A DNA stretch of 64,000 bases from Actinoplanes xinjiangensis (GCF_003148685.1 NZ_QGGR01000029.1:55623-119622); one strand, 5' to 3'. Positions 54,122-62,433 are shown, counted from the first letter of the stretch. Program-made: numbers and translations. Notes: generated from the sequence alone by a model not told the origin.

Positions 54122-54642
54122 GATGCCTCCGTCTGCGGGAATCGCTTTCGTCGGGTGAAACTCCGGGTACCCGTTAGTCATTCCCGGGCTGAGCGCCACG
54201 ACACGTGGCGTGCGGCACGTTCCCGGTTTTGTACCCGTAAACGACACGGGCCGCCCCAGCGTAACTGAAAGTAGGCGCTCGGTGTCTGGTTGCTGACTCG
54301 ATTGAGTTGGCGTTTCGATACCAGATCTTGTTATTCAGGTGATTTGCCCTGGCAGCGCGGCCACAGTGGGAGCGATCCCGGATGTCGAAAGAAATAGTTA
54401 ACTAACCTAAATGTGAGCTGCCTCACAAACGAAAGTCCTTCACATGGATACGGACGGTAAGGCAAACTCTTTCCCAACAGAGCGTGGGCGGCGGGTGCCG
54501 GGGAGGGCCCCGCCGCTCATTGCGTCTCCTGCCGTTTCGACTCGGCATTCGATCTCGCTCGTACCCGCTCCGCATACCGGCTCCGGCGTCCGCCGTGATC
54601 ACTTGTCGGTGACCCGCGGTCGAATCGGTAGCCTAACGCCCC
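54122..54642. other. 520-base intergenic region, AT-richer than its surroundings
   Basis: Between the divergent trx and SpoU genes. It holds a CRP-type dyad near its middle, an AT-rich stretch (about 54290-54450), and GC-rich ends, but no ORF with coding features; a short forward frame starting at 54444 looks like chance. Either side may have a promoter; a small RNA cannot be excluded from sequence alone. Confidence 0.5.
54412..54427. promoter_or_regulatory. Perfect CRP-type site TGTGA-N6-TCACA
   Basis: TGTGAGCTGCCTCACA has exact consensus half sites for CRP/FNR-family regulators such as mycobacterial CRP. It lies 216 bases before the SpoU gene and about 290 from trx, in the AT-rich part of the intergenic region. 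The regulator itself is not in the window. Confidence 0.6.
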
Positions 54643-55275
54643 ATGACTGCGGGCGAGGACGAATCCACCGAGGTCGGCGTGGGCCCGTGGACGGGTGAGC
54701 TGCCGGCCGGCGACCACTGGGACCCCGAGTTGCTGGAGCACGGCGACCGGCGCAACGTGGTGGACCGCTACCGCTACTGGAGTCGCGAGGCGGTGGTGGC
54801 CGACCTCGACACCCGCCGGCACGGCTTCCACGTCGCGATCGAGAACTGGCAGCACGACTTCAACATCGGCACCGTGGTGCGCAACGCCAACGCCTTCCTC
54901 GCCGCCGAGGTGCACATCGTCGGGCAGCGCCGGTGGAACCGCCGGGGCGCCATGGTCACCGACCGGTACCAGCACGTGCGGCACCATCCGTCGATCGAGG
55001 ACTTCGTGACCTGGGCGGCCGCCGAGGATCTGCCGATCATCGGGATCGACAACCTGCCCGGCTCGCGCCCGATGGAGACGACCACGCTGCCGCGCCGCTG
55101 CGTCCTGCTCTTCGGTCAGGAGGGCCCGGGTCTGTCCGACCCCGCCCGGAAGGCCTGCGATCAGCTCTTCTCGATCGCCCAGTACGGCTCGACCCGCTCG
55201 ATCAACGCCGGGGTGGCCAGCGGGATCGCCATGCACGCGTGGATCCGGGCGCATGCCGGGCCACCGCCGGAGTGA
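54643..55275 (+). CDS. SpoU/TrmH-family RNA 2'-O-methyltransferase
   Basis: SPOUT-class methyltransferase of 210 aa acting on tRNA or rRNA ribose. Motif 1 is HDFNIGTVVRNANAF (catalytic Arg), motif 2 VLLFGQEGPGLS, motif 3 GSTRSINAGVASGIAMHAW, forming the SAM-binding knot. About 45 extra N-terminal residues precede the fold. Target nucleotide unknown. Confidence 0.91.
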   Translation: MTAGEDESTEVGVGPWTGELPAGDHWDPELLEHGDRRNVVDRYRYWSREAVVADLDTRRHGFHVAIENWQHDFNIGTVVRNANAFLAAEVHIVGQRRWNRRGAMVTDRYQHVRHHPSIEDFVTWAAAEDLPIIGIDNLPGSRPMETTTLPRRCVLLFGQEGPGLSDPARKACDQLFSIAQYGSTRSINAGVASGIAMHAWIRAHAGPPPE

Positions 55276-55353
55276 CCTGGATCGGCCCCTCTTCGGCCGA
55301 TTCGCTTGACGGCACGCCGCGCGACCACCACGGTATGGAGTGTGGGTGTCACG

Positions 55354-56016
55354 GTGAGTTGCCCTAGATGCGCTGCTCAGGTCCGGAAGCCGGATCTGAT
55401 GCACAGCAGCTGGCGATGCAACGACTGTGGTGACGTTCCGCCGTTCCACGTCGCCGAGCACATCAGCGCGGAGATAGTCGGGACGGTGCTGCGGGAATCG
55501 GCGACCAGTGCGGAGCGGATACCGCTCTGGTGTCCCTGGCCGCTGCCGTCCGGGTGGATGGTCACCGGGGTGGGCTGGTCGGGTGACGACCGGTTCGGGG
55601 TCCGGGCCACGGTCCTCGCCTGCAGCGGTCCGGAACCCCTCGGCGGCGGGCCCGCGGACCTGGTGCTGATCGCCGAACAACCCGGCGTCGGCCTGGGTAC
55701 ACGGTTCGCCGGCATCCCCGGTCTCGACCCCGGGCACCTGCTCTCCGAGGCGCTCGCGGATCGCGGCTCCCACGCCGGTCCACATGCGAAGATCAAGGCG
55801 GCGGGACACCCCACTCCACTGTGGTGTGTCAAGTCTCCGGAGGATCGCAGCGCGTACGTGAGTGAGGCAAAAGGAATGTGGCTCTATGCGGTAGCGTGGC
55901 CCGCGAGCGCGGGCTATCTTCTCGCGGAGCACGTCGTGCTGCACGATCTCTCCGAGGGTGTGCCGCCCGAGCTCGTGTTCGGGGCGCCGTCGCCCTACCT
56001 GCACGGTCGCGCCTGA
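55354..56016 (+). CDS. Conserved actinobacterial zinc-ribbon protein (DUF6758-like)
   Basis: About 220 aa. It opens with a zinc ribbon SCPRCAAQVRKPD...WRCNDCGDVPPFH (two CxxC pairs), followed by a mixed domain with VTGVGWSGDDRFGVRATVLACSGPEPLGGGPADLVLIAEQPGVGLGTRFAG. Common in Streptomyces and relatives, function unknown; the DUF number is my best recollection. Start uncertain: GTG here or GTG four codons earlier; both sit just before the ribbon and neither has a well-placed ribosome site. Confidence 0.8.
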   Translation: MSCPRCAAQVRKPDLMHSSWRCNDCGDVPPFHVAEHISAEIVGTVLRESATSAERIPLWCPWPLPSGWMVTGVGWSGDDRFGVRATVLACSGPEPLGGGPADLVLIAEQPGVGLGTRFAGIPGLDPGHLLSEALADRGSHAGPHAKIKAAGHPTPLWCVKSPEDRSAYVSEAKGMWLYAVAWPASAGYLLAEHVVLHDLSEGVPPELVFGAPSPYLHGRA

Positions 56017-56145
56017 TCACTGAGGTGTGACCGGTCGCAATGGCAATCGACTTTCTGGCCACTTTGTTCACACGAAGCGACGAAGCTGATACCGTCGGTA
56101 TTGCCGCGGCGCTGAACGTAACCCGCACCGGAGGAGAAGGCCCCC

Positions 56146-56304
56146 ATGGTCAAGAAGGTCCTCACCTGGCTTGGTATTGCATTCTTGATCTTCTTCATCG
56201 CCTTCAACCCGACTGCCGCGGCGTCGGTGTTCGAGTCACTCGGAGGCACGATCGCCGACATCGCCGAGGGCTTCGGCACTTTCTTCACCGACCTCGTCGC
56301 ATAG
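56146..56304 (+). CDS. 52-aa single-pass membrane peptide
   Basis: A small protein with one N-terminal membrane helix (VLTWLGIAFLIFFIAFNP) and a short amphipathic C-terminal helix (SLGGTIADIAEGFGTFFTDLV). GGAGGAG and GAAGG precede ATG, a strong ribosome site. The PH-domain gene starts nine bases after its stop, so the two are surely co-transcribed. It may be a small partner of the PH-domain membrane protein; function unknown. Confidence 0.8.
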   Translation: MVKKVLTWLGIAFLIFFIAFNPTAAASVFESLGGTIADIAEGFGTFFTDLVA

Positions 56305-56313
56305 CATCTCTAC

Positions 56314-57129
56314 ATGGATCCTGGTGAGCCGCGCGACCTGCGAGGTGAGGGCGCCCGTCGCCCTCAGGACGACGACGACAGCTACGGGTGGCGTGACCCC
56401 TCGCTGGCCGACGATCCTGGTTACCCGGACGGCGAGCCCTATGAGGACGATCCGGCGTACGGGCGGCGCCGCCGCTCAACCGACGACGTCTTCGACGAGA
56501 CCGACGAGTATGAGGCGCCGAGCTTCACCGCGGAGGAGCTCGAAGGGCTCGACCGCGGTGGTGGCCCCCGCCGCTTCCTCCCTCTGGAGGACGAGCCGAC
56601 CACACTCGTCGCCCGCTACCTGTTCCCCACCGAGCGCTATCGCGGCGAGTGGAAACGGCACTGGATCCACCTGGCCAAGCCGATCGGCATCGGCGCCGCC
56701 GCCACGCTCCTCCTCGGCTACCTCGCCGGCTTCCTGACCAAGCAGAACATCAACGGCCTCGTCACCGTCGCCGTGCTGATCTGGCTCGGCGTGATCAGCT
56801 GGGTGGCCTGGGAGGTCTTCGACTGGTATTTCGACAGGTTCATCCTCACCAACAAGCGCGTGATGGTGGTCAACGGCATCATCACCCGCAAGGTGGCGAT
56901 GATGCCCCTCCTCCGGGTGACCGACATGAAGTACGAGCAGTCCGCTCTCGGCCGGATGCTGAGCTACGGCACGTTCGTCCTCGAATCGGCCGGCCAGGAC
57001 CAAGCGTTGCGCGAGGTCAAGCACCTGCCCAACCCCAACGAGCTGTACCTGCGCGTGGTCGAGGAGATGTACGAGCCGCAGGCCGTCGAGGCCCGGCTCG
57101 GCAAGGATGACGAGGGAGACGACGCCTGA
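56314..57129 (+). CDS. Bacterial PH-domain membrane protein
   Basis: A 271-aa protein. Residues 1-95 are acidic, Pro/Tyr/Asp-rich and disordered; two membrane helices follow (GIGAAATLLLGYLAGFLTKQ and LVTVAVLIWLGVISWVAWEVFDWY, about 128-175), then a bacterial PH (bPH2-type) domain: RFILTNKRVMVVNGIITRKVAMMPLLRVTDMKYEQSALGRMLSYGTFVLESAG. Typical of actinobacterial envelope proteins of unknown role. Downstream of the 52-aa peptide. Confidence 0.9.
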   Translation: MDPGEPRDLRGEGARRPQDDDDSYGWRDPSLADDPGYPDGEPYEDDPAYGRRRRSTDDVFDETDEYEAPSFTAEELEGLDRGGGPRRFLPLEDEPTTLVARYLFPTERYRGEWKRHWIHLAKPIGIGAAATLLLGYLAGFLTKQNINGLVTVAVLIWLGVISWVAWEVFDWYFDRFILTNKRVMVVNGIITRKVAMMPLLRVTDMKYEQSALGRMLSYGTFVLESAGQDQALREVKHLPNPNELYLRVVEEMYEPQAVEARLGKDDEGDDA

Positions 57130-57130
57130 C

Positions 57131-57157
57131 CTGGACGCCACCCACGGTGGCGTCCAG
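57131..57157 (+). terminator. Hairpin after the PH-domain gene
   Basis: CTGGACGCCACC pairs perfectly with GGTGGCGTCCAG on a 3-base loop, one base after the stop. No T-run. Confidence 0.7.
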
Positions 57158-57173
57158 CGGTAGCGTGACGGTG

Positions 57174-58025
57174 ATGACCAGTATCGACCTGCACTGTCAC
57201 TCCACCGCCAGCGACGGCACGCTCACCCCGGCCGAACTGGTCCGAGCCGGGGCGGCCGCCGGACTCGACGTCATGGCGATCACCGACCACGACACCACCG
57301 GCGGCTGGGACGAGGCGGCCGCCGCCCGGCCCGACGGCCTGCGGCTGGTCCGCGGCGCCGAGCTGTCCTGCCGCTGGCACGGCGCCGAGCCGGCCATCCC
57401 GCTGCACCTGCTGGCCTACCTCTTCGATCCGGCCGAACCGGTGCTCGCGGCCGAACTGGCCCGCCTGCGCGAGGACCGGGAGCAGCGCGGCGAACGGATC
57501 GTCATCAAACTCCGGGCCGACGGCGTGCCGATCACCTGGGACGAGGTGCGGGGATACGCGGCCGGCGGCTCGGTGGGGCGTCCGCACATCGCGCAGGCGC
57601 TGATCCGGGCCGGCCTGGTCAAAACCACGAACGAGGCCTTCGAGTCCGCGTGGCTGGGCGCACGGTACTTCGTACCGAAGACCGACCTTGACGTTTTCGA
57701 TGCGGTCCGGGCCGTGCGGGAAGCCGGCGGCGTCGCGATCTTCGCCCACCCCCGGGCGACCAAACGCGGCCGGGTGGTGCCCGACGAACTCATCGCCGCC
57801 CTGGCCGAGGCCGGGCTCTTCGGCCTGGAGGCCGACCACGAGGACCACTCGCCCGCCGAGCGGGCGCAGGTCAGGGCACTTGCGGACCGGCTCGGCCTCG
57901 TCGTCACCGGATCCTCCGACTTCCACGGTACGCACAAGACCGTCCAACTCGGCGCCTTCACCACCGACCCCGCGATGTACGAGAAGATCGTCGCCGCCGC
58001 GGCCGGTGTGCCGGTCCTCGGGTGA
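57174..58025 (+). CDS. PHP-domain phosphoesterase
   Basis: Metal-dependent phosphatase/nuclease-like protein of 283 aa. PHP motif 1 is DLHCHSTASDGTLTPAEL (H7, H9); later ligands are in MAITDHDTTGGW, GAELSCRW, FAHPRATKRGRV and VTGSSDFHG. This matches the RNase AM / YciV-type group that removes 5' ends of short RNA or 3',5'-pAp, but the substrate is not provable here. Start ATG at 57174; GTG one and three codons earlier are possible. Confidence 0.9.
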   Translation: MTSIDLHCHSTASDGTLTPAELVRAGAAAGLDVMAITDHDTTGGWDEAAAARPDGLRLVRGAELSCRWHGAEPAIPLHLLAYLFDPAEPVLAAELARLREDREQRGERIVIKLRADGVPITWDEVRGYAAGGSVGRPHIAQALIRAGLVKTTNEAFESAWLGARYFVPKTDLDVFDAVRAVREAGGVAIFAHPRATKRGRVVPDELIAALAEAGLFGLEADHEDHSPAERAQVRALADRLGLVVTGSSDFHGTHKTVQLGAFTTDPAMYEKIVAAAAGVPVLG

Positions 58026-58076
58026 CGCTCGCCGCACCCGACTGCGCCGACGGGTGACGGCCCATAGCCTGCACGG

Positions 58077-58694
58077 GTGAATGTCAAGCTGTTCGGCGAG
58101 TTCTTCGTGACGCTCCTGGTGATCGTCGACCCGCCCGGCATGGTCCCGGTCTTCCTCGGCCTCACCGGAGCGATGCCGGCCAAGGCACGCAACCGGGCCG
58201 CGACCCAGGCCGTGCTGCTCGCCCTCGGCGTGATCGTCGGCTTCGCCGTCGCCGGTCAGACCCTCCTCGACTACCTGCACGTCCAGCTGCCCGCCCTCCA
58301 GGCAGCCGGTGGCCTGCTGCTCGTGCTGGTGGCGCTGCAACTGCTCACCGGCAAGACCGATGAGCCCGCCGAACAGGGCGGCACCAGCAACGTCGCCCTC
58401 GTCCCGATCGGCACCCCGCTGCTGGCCGGGCCCGGCGCCATCGTCGCCACCATGCTGTATGTGCAGCGTGCCGAGAGCGCCGACGAGTACCTGGTCCTCG
58501 CCGCCGCGATCTTCGCCGTGATGGCCTGCGTCTGGCTCGTCCTGCGCTTCTCCGGCGGCATCGTCCGGCTGCTCCGGCCGGCCGGCATCGAGGTCCTCAC
58601 CCGCATCGCGGGCCTGCTCCTGGCGGCCATCGCGGTGCAGCTCATCGCCGATGCGATCAACGCGTTCGTGAAGTCGTACTCCGCGCTGCCCTGA
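58077..58694 (+). CDS. MarC-family integral membrane protein
   Basis: A 205-aa membrane protein with six helices. Family marks are FFVTLLVIVDPPGMVPVFLGLT near the start and TPLLAGPGAIVATMLYVQ in the middle. MarC proteins were once linked to antibiotic resistance; that link was not upheld and transport substrate is unknown. Likely co-transcribed with the PHP gene upstream (51-base gap). Confidence 0.91.
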   Translation: MNVKLFGEFFVTLLVIVDPPGMVPVFLGLTGAMPAKARNRAATQAVLLALGVIVGFAVAGQTLLDYLHVQLPALQAAGGLLLVLVALQLLTGKTDEPAEQGGTSNVALVPIGTPLLAGPGAIVATMLYVQRAESADEYLVLAAAIFAVMACVWLVLRFSGGIVRLLRPAGIEVLTRIAGLLLAAIAVQLIADAINAFVKSYSALP

Positions 58695-58729
58695 CGGAAA
58701 CTGTCGGGGGGTGCTGGCAGGATGGGAAC

Positions 58730-59614
58730 GTGCCCCCCACACGACGTGCCACCAAGCCCGCCGTTCCCGAGCAGCTCGGTTTCGCCGGCATGCCCGAGCG
58801 ACTCTTCGTCTGCACGCCGAGCAAGCTCGGGGCCTACACGGACTGCCCCCGGCGGTACCGGTATTCGTATATCGATCGTCCCAGCCCACCCAAGGGCCCG
58901 CCGTGGGCGCACAACTCGCTCGGCGCCAGCGTGCACACCGCGCTGAAGAACTGGTATATGGCGCCCACCGAGCGGCGCGTCCCCGAGTCGCTGCCCACCC
59001 TGCTCAAGGCCACCTGGGTGCGTGAGGGCTACCGCGACGTCGACCAGGAGCGGGTCGCCTACCAGCGGGCCCTCGACTGGCTGGAGAGCTACGTCGCCAC
59101 CCTCGACCCGGAGGACGAGCCGCTGGGTGTCGAGCGGGTCGTCGCCGCCAAGACCAGCGTCCTCGCACTCAACGGGCGGGCCGACCGGATCGACACCCGC
59201 GTCGGGCCGGCCGGGCCGGAGGCCGTCATCGTCGACTACAAGACCGGCCGGTCCGGGCTCTCGCCCGACGACGCCCGCGGATCCCAGGCGCTCGCGCTGT
59301 ATGCGTTCGCCACCGAGCGGATGTTCCGCCGACCATGCCGCCGCGTCGAGCTGCACCACCTGCCCACCGGGACGGTCGTGACGCACGAGCACACCGAGGA
59401 GTCCCTGGCCCGGCAGGTGCGGCGCGCCGAGGAGACGGCGCAGGACATCATGGCGGCGGAGAAGGCGGTGGCCGGCGGTGCCGATCCGGATGCGGAGTTC
59501 CCGGTCAATCCGGGCTCGCTGTGCGGGTGGTGCGACTTCCGCAAGGTGTGCCCGGCCGGCGCTTCCGTGGCGGCCAAGGAGCCGTGGACGGCGGTCGAGC
59601 ATCTGAGCGCCTGA
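58730..59614 (+). CDS. RecB-like PD-(D/E)XK nuclease with Fe-S cysteines
   Basis: A 294-aa single-domain nuclease of the RecB/Cas4/AddB type. VCTPSKLGAYTDCPRRYRYSYID opens it; the active site is GRADRIDTRV...AVIVDYKTG (Asp and Asp-x-Lys). Four cysteines flank the core as in 4Fe-4S nucleases: C39, C265, C268 and C274 (LCGWCDFRKVC). Actinobacteria often carry this protein alone. No CRISPR or phage genes are nearby, so a DNA repair role is more likely than Cas4. GTG start. Confidence 0.9.
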   Translation: MPPTRRATKPAVPEQLGFAGMPERLFVCTPSKLGAYTDCPRRYRYSYIDRPSPPKGPPWAHNSLGASVHTALKNWYMAPTERRVPESLPTLLKATWVREGYRDVDQERVAYQRALDWLESYVATLDPEDEPLGVERVVAAKTSVLALNGRADRIDTRVGPAGPEAVIVDYKTGRSGLSPDDARGSQALALYAFATERMFRRPCRRVELHHLPTGTVVTHEHTEESLARQVRRAEETAQDIMAAEKAVAGGADPDAEFPVNPGSLCGWCDFRKVCPAGASVAAKEPWTAVEHLSA

Positions 59615-59700
59615 CCTCTGCACGCGGTGTCCGCGCTGCGTCTCGGGTCTCCGCGTTGCCTCTTGCGTCTCCGTGTTGCTTTCTCCGTGCCGCGGATTCG

Positions 59701-60555
59701 TCAGGCCAGGCCGGCTCTCTCCAGGGCGGCGCGGCGGATCGGGGCCACCTGGTACTGCTGGGGAAGGGTGGCCAGGACGGCGGCGATCAGGGCTCGCAGA
59801 CCGCGCACCGACAGGCCGGCGGCCAGGTCGGTCGTGGGCCAGCCGAGACCGCCGTAGATCTTGCGGGCCCAGGCCGGCAGCAACCCGATCGCCGTGCTCG
59901 CCACACCGAGATAGGCCCAGCGTGCCGGACCGAGCGTGAGCCCCAGACGCAGCGCGAGCCCACCCCAGTGGTCCGGCACCGGCGGCACCGTCAGGAACAG
60001 CGCCGCCTCCGCGCCGTCCCGGGTCAACTCGAGCTCCGGCCGCATCGCCGCGAAGTAGGCCTCCACCTCGGCGGCCGTCGACGGCACCGTCGACGGATCC
60101 AGACCGACCAGCTCGGCGGACCGCAACTGCTCCGTGTAGTAGCCGTCCACCTCCTCCGGGGTCAGCCGCACCCCGGCCCGGACCCCGGTCGTCAGAAACG
60201 ACTCCACCTCAGCGACATGCACCCAGCGCAACAGGTCGGGTTCGTCGATGCGGAAGCGCTCACCCGTACCCGGGTCGACAGCCGTCATACCGGCATGCAG
60301 CCGCCGCACGCGGCTCGCGGCGCGGTGCACCTCATCGGTGCTGCCGTAGATCACGGTGCCGACGTAGTCGGAGGTGCGGATCAGCCGGCCCCACGGGTCG
60401 TCGCGATATCCCGAATTCTGCGCCACCCCGGCCACCGCCCGAGGGTGCAGTGCCTGTAGGTAGAGCGACCGCAGACCGCCCATCATCAGGATCGGCTCCT
60501 GATGCAGCTTCCAGGTGACCGAGTCCGGTCCGAACAGGCCTACGTCTTTCGACAT
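59701..60555 (-). CDS. Oxygenase MpaB family protein (DUF2236)
   Basis: A 284-aa protein of the MpaB/latex-clearing-protein-like family, haem-binding oxygenase candidates. Signatures are FGPDSVTWKLHQEPILMMGGLRSLYLQALHPRAVAGVAQNS and DPWGRLIRTSDYVGTVIYGSTDEVHR; the conserved His residues could bind haem. ATG at 60555 begins right before the signature. Downstream of fur on the same strand (69-base gap), so possibly iron-regulated; that is inference. Confidence 0.88.
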   Translation of the reverse strand: MSKDVGLFGPDSVTWKLHQEPILMMGGLRSLYLQALHPRAVAGVAQNSGYRDDPWGRLIRTSDYVGTVIYGSTDEVHRAASRVRRLHAGMTAVDPGTGERFRIDEPDLLRWVHVAEVESFLTTGVRAGVRLTPEEVDGYYTEQLRSAELVGLDPSTVPSTAAEVEAYFAAMRPELELTRDGAEAALFLTVPPVPDHWGGLALRLGLTLGPARWAYLGVASTAIGLLPAWARKIYGGLGWPTTDLAAGLSVRGLRALIAAVLATLPQQYQVAPIRRAALERAGLA

Positions 60556-60624
60556 GCCATCCAGCGTGCCACGCTTCCGGCCCCGGCACATCCCGCGCGC
60601 ATCGTCACGGCAGGCGGTGGCCGG

Positions 60625-61059
60625 TCAGGAGACGATGTCGGCTTCGCGCCGGGCCTGGCAGGGCGGGCACAGGCCCCAGAAGGTGATCTCCGCTTCGGCC
60701 AGCTCGAAACCGTGCACCTCGGCCGGCATCAGACATGGTCGCTCGCCCACCGCACAGTCGACGTCGGTGATCGCCCCGCAGCCACGGCACACGATGTGGT
60801 GGTGGTTGTCGCCGGCCCGGGCCTCATAACGCGCCGGGCCGCCGGACGGCTCGATCCGCCGGGCCAGCCCCGCCCGGGACAGCGCGCCGAGCACGTCATA
60901 GATCGCCTGCGTCGACACCGAGTCGAGCCGGCCCCGCACCCGCTGGGCGATCTCGTCCACCTCGAGATGCCCGCCACCGGTCAGAATCTCGAGCACGGCG
61001 AGGCGGGGACGGGTGACCCGCAAACCGTGCTCACGCAGGAGTTCCGCACCGGTCGACAT
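60625..61059 (-). CDS. Fur-family metal/peroxide-responsive repressor
   Basis: A 144-aa Fur/PerR-like protein. The N-terminal winged helix (LREHGLRVTRPRLAVLEIL...DSVSTQAIYDVLGALSRAGLARRIE) is followed by the metal site GDNHHHIVCRGCG (H86-H88, C91, C94) and the structural zinc pair C131-C134 (CPPC). It resembles the FurA/CatR group. These usually sit beside a catalase gene, but none is in the window. A tandem-repeat region lies upstream. Confidence 0.92.
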   Translation of the reverse strand: MSTGAELLREHGLRVTRPRLAVLEILTGGGHLEVDEIAQRVRGRLDSVSTQAIYDVLGALSRAGLARRIEPSGGPARYEARAGDNHHHIVCRGCGAITDVDCAVGERPCLMPAEVHGFELAEAEITFWGLCPPCQARREADIVS

Positions 61060-61424
61060 TCATCCATGACAACACGCGCGCCCGAATTCACCAACCCGGA
61101 TGGCGGTCCCATCCGGGCCGCTGTGGCCGGGAGCGTGACGACCGGCCCAGGTGGTCGCCGACGACTTCGACGGTCGTCGGGACGTGCGCCGGTCGTACCC
61201 CGGTCGTTCGGGACGTGCGTCGGCCGTACCCCGGTCGTTCGGGACGTGCCGCCGGTCGTACCCCGTTCGTTCCAGACGTGCCGCCGGTCGTACCCCGGTG
61301 AAGTCCTGGGGATGCGGTTAGATCACGACTTGGCCCTCAGGGGATGTTTGCGCAGTCAGACGACTCCTAAGCTGGCCTACACCCGGAGCGCCACCGCTCG
61401 AAGCGCTGCCGGGAATGAGGAGGA
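61060..61424. other. 365-base intergenic region with tandem repeats between fur and DUF2231
   Basis: It separates divergent genes. The middle (61181-61300) is four tandem units of about 31 bases; the DUF2231-proximal end (61310-61420) is less GC-rich and probably carries that promoter. No coding sequence is supported. Confidence 0.6.
61181..61300. repeat. 31-bp tandem repeat, four copies
   Basis: Units begin GACGTGC and continue CGGTCGTACCCCGGTCG; copies 1 and 2 differ at only two bases, copy 3 at a few more and copy 4 is shorter. The repeat contains short complementary pieces (GGTCGTACC, CGGTCG). It is directly upstream of fur by about 120 bases. Confidence 0.85.
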
Positions 61425-61904
61425 ATGGTGTTAGACCAGGTCAACGGTTTGCCGGTGCACGTTCTCGTGCTCCACGCCGCCGTCATATTCGTGCCTCTGC
61501 TGGCCCTGGGCGCGATCGTCTACGGGTTCGCCGCAGCCCTGCGCCCCCGGATCGGCTGGGCGGTGGCGTTGCTGGCCGTCGTCGCGCCGGTCGCCGCCCT
61601 GATCACCAAGCTTTCCGGAACCGAGTTCTACAACCGCCTGCTCAGCGCGGAGAGCGTCTCCCCGAAGGGCAAGGAGATCCTCGACGGGCACATGTCGAAC
61701 GGCACGACCACGTTCTGGCTCACCCTCGCCCTCGGCGTGCTCAGCCTGATCCTGGTTGTTCTGACCGCCCGTAACCCGCGCGCCCTCCCGAAGATCGTCG
61801 ACCTGGCCTTCGCCGTGGTCCTGCTGGTCCTGGGCGGTCTGAGCGCCTGGTACCTCTATGAGACCGGCGATTCAGGCGCGACCGCCGTGTGGGGAACTTA
61901 CTGA
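61425..61904 (+). CDS. DUF2231 four-helix membrane protein
   Basis: A 159-aa integral membrane protein. LPVHVLVLHAAVIFVPLLALGAIVYGF opens helix 1 with a conserved His, and four helices are predictable by eye. DUF2231 proteins are suspected haem- or redox-linked membrane proteins; function is unproven. ATG follows GAGGAGG at 5-6 bases, a strong start. Confidence 0.88.
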   Translation: MVLDQVNGLPVHVLVLHAAVIFVPLLALGAIVYGFAAALRPRIGWAVALLAVVAPVAALITKLSGTEFYNRLLSAESVSPKGKEILDGHMSNGTTTFWLTLALGVLSLILVVLTARNPRALPKIVDLAFAVVLLVLGGLSAWYLYETGDSGATAVWGTY

Positions 61905-61934
61905 CCGTCGCTCGTCCGTCCCGGCTTCGGTGTC

Positions 61935-61968
61935 GGGCCGCCGGCCCCTGTCCGAGGGCCGGCGGTCC
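61935..61968 (+). terminator. Terminator hairpin after DUF2231
   Basis: GGGCCGCCGGCCC pairs with GGGCCGGCGGTCC over 13 bases (one G-T wobble) on an 8-base loop, 30 bases after the stop. Confidence 0.75.
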
Positions 61969-61980
61969 ACCCGGCATCCA

Positions 61981-62120
61981 GGTCAGTAGACCAGGCGGGC
62001 GTAGTCGGGTCAGAGGATCAGGCGGGCGTAGCCGGGTCAGGGTGTAGCCGGGTCAGGGTGCAGCCGGGTCGGGGCGTAGCCGGGCCAGGGCGTAGCCGGG
62101 TCAGAAGATCAGGCGGGCGC
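61981..62120. repeat. Duplicated 3' end of the adjacent minus-strand gene plus GTAGCCGGGTCAGG repeats
   Basis: TCAGAAGATCAGGCGGGCG, the end of the next gene with its stop, recurs in decayed form at about 62010 and 61984. Between these lie four or five units of about 17 bases (GCGTAGCCGGGTCAGGG). Looks like serial local duplication past a stop codon. Confidence 0.75.
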
Positions 62121-62433
62121 AGAGCAGGCAGACGATGATGAGGGCGATGGCGCCGGCGACCAGGCCGATGCCGTAGGTGACGGTTCGTGCCGAGCCCTCC
62201 GCGTCGTCGAGAGCCTCGAAGTTCTGCGGCGGCAACTGCCGGGGCGACGGAGGATGAGCGATCGTCGGCGGCCGCCAGTCGGCCGGCGGCGGATCGGCAC
62301 GTGGCGGTCCCTGATAGTCGGCGGGCCGAGCCGGTGGGACAGGCTCGGGCCGGCCGAGCGGCTCGGCAGCCGGATCGGGCCGCTGCCAGTACGCGTCATC
62401 GTCCGGGACGCTGGTGGGGGAGCTCACGTTCAC
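62101..62433 (-). CDS. Small Pro-rich single-pass membrane protein
   Basis: About 110 aa: a Pro/Asp-rich cytoplasmic part (DDDAYWQRPDPAAEPLGRPEPVPPARP) and one C-terminal membrane helix (VTYGIGLVAGAIALIIVCLLCARLIF). Conserved in kind, not in function. GTG at 62433 is chosen because starting further upstream would overlap the divergent 59-aa gene; GTG two codons later is also possible. No clear ribosome site. Confidence 0.7.
   Translation of the reverse strand: MNVSSPTSVPDDDAYWQRPDPAAEPLGRPEPVPPARPADYQGPPRADPPPADWRPPTIAHPPSPRQLPPQNFEALDDAEGSARTVTYGIGLVAGAIALIIVCLLCARLIF

Noticed and set aside
54444..54698. 84-codon forward ORF in the trx-SpoU gap
   Set aside because: It lacks a ribosome site, has no recognisable motif and runs into the SpoU gene in another frame.
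58730..59614. Cas4 nuclease
   Set aside because: It has the RecB/Cas4 core and Fe-S cysteines, but without cas1/cas2 or an array the general actinobacterial RecB-like protein is the safer call.
61181..61300. Possible CRISPR array
   Set aside because: Repeat units abut directly without unique spacers, and no cas genes are nearby; the same applies to the repeats at 63315-63500.
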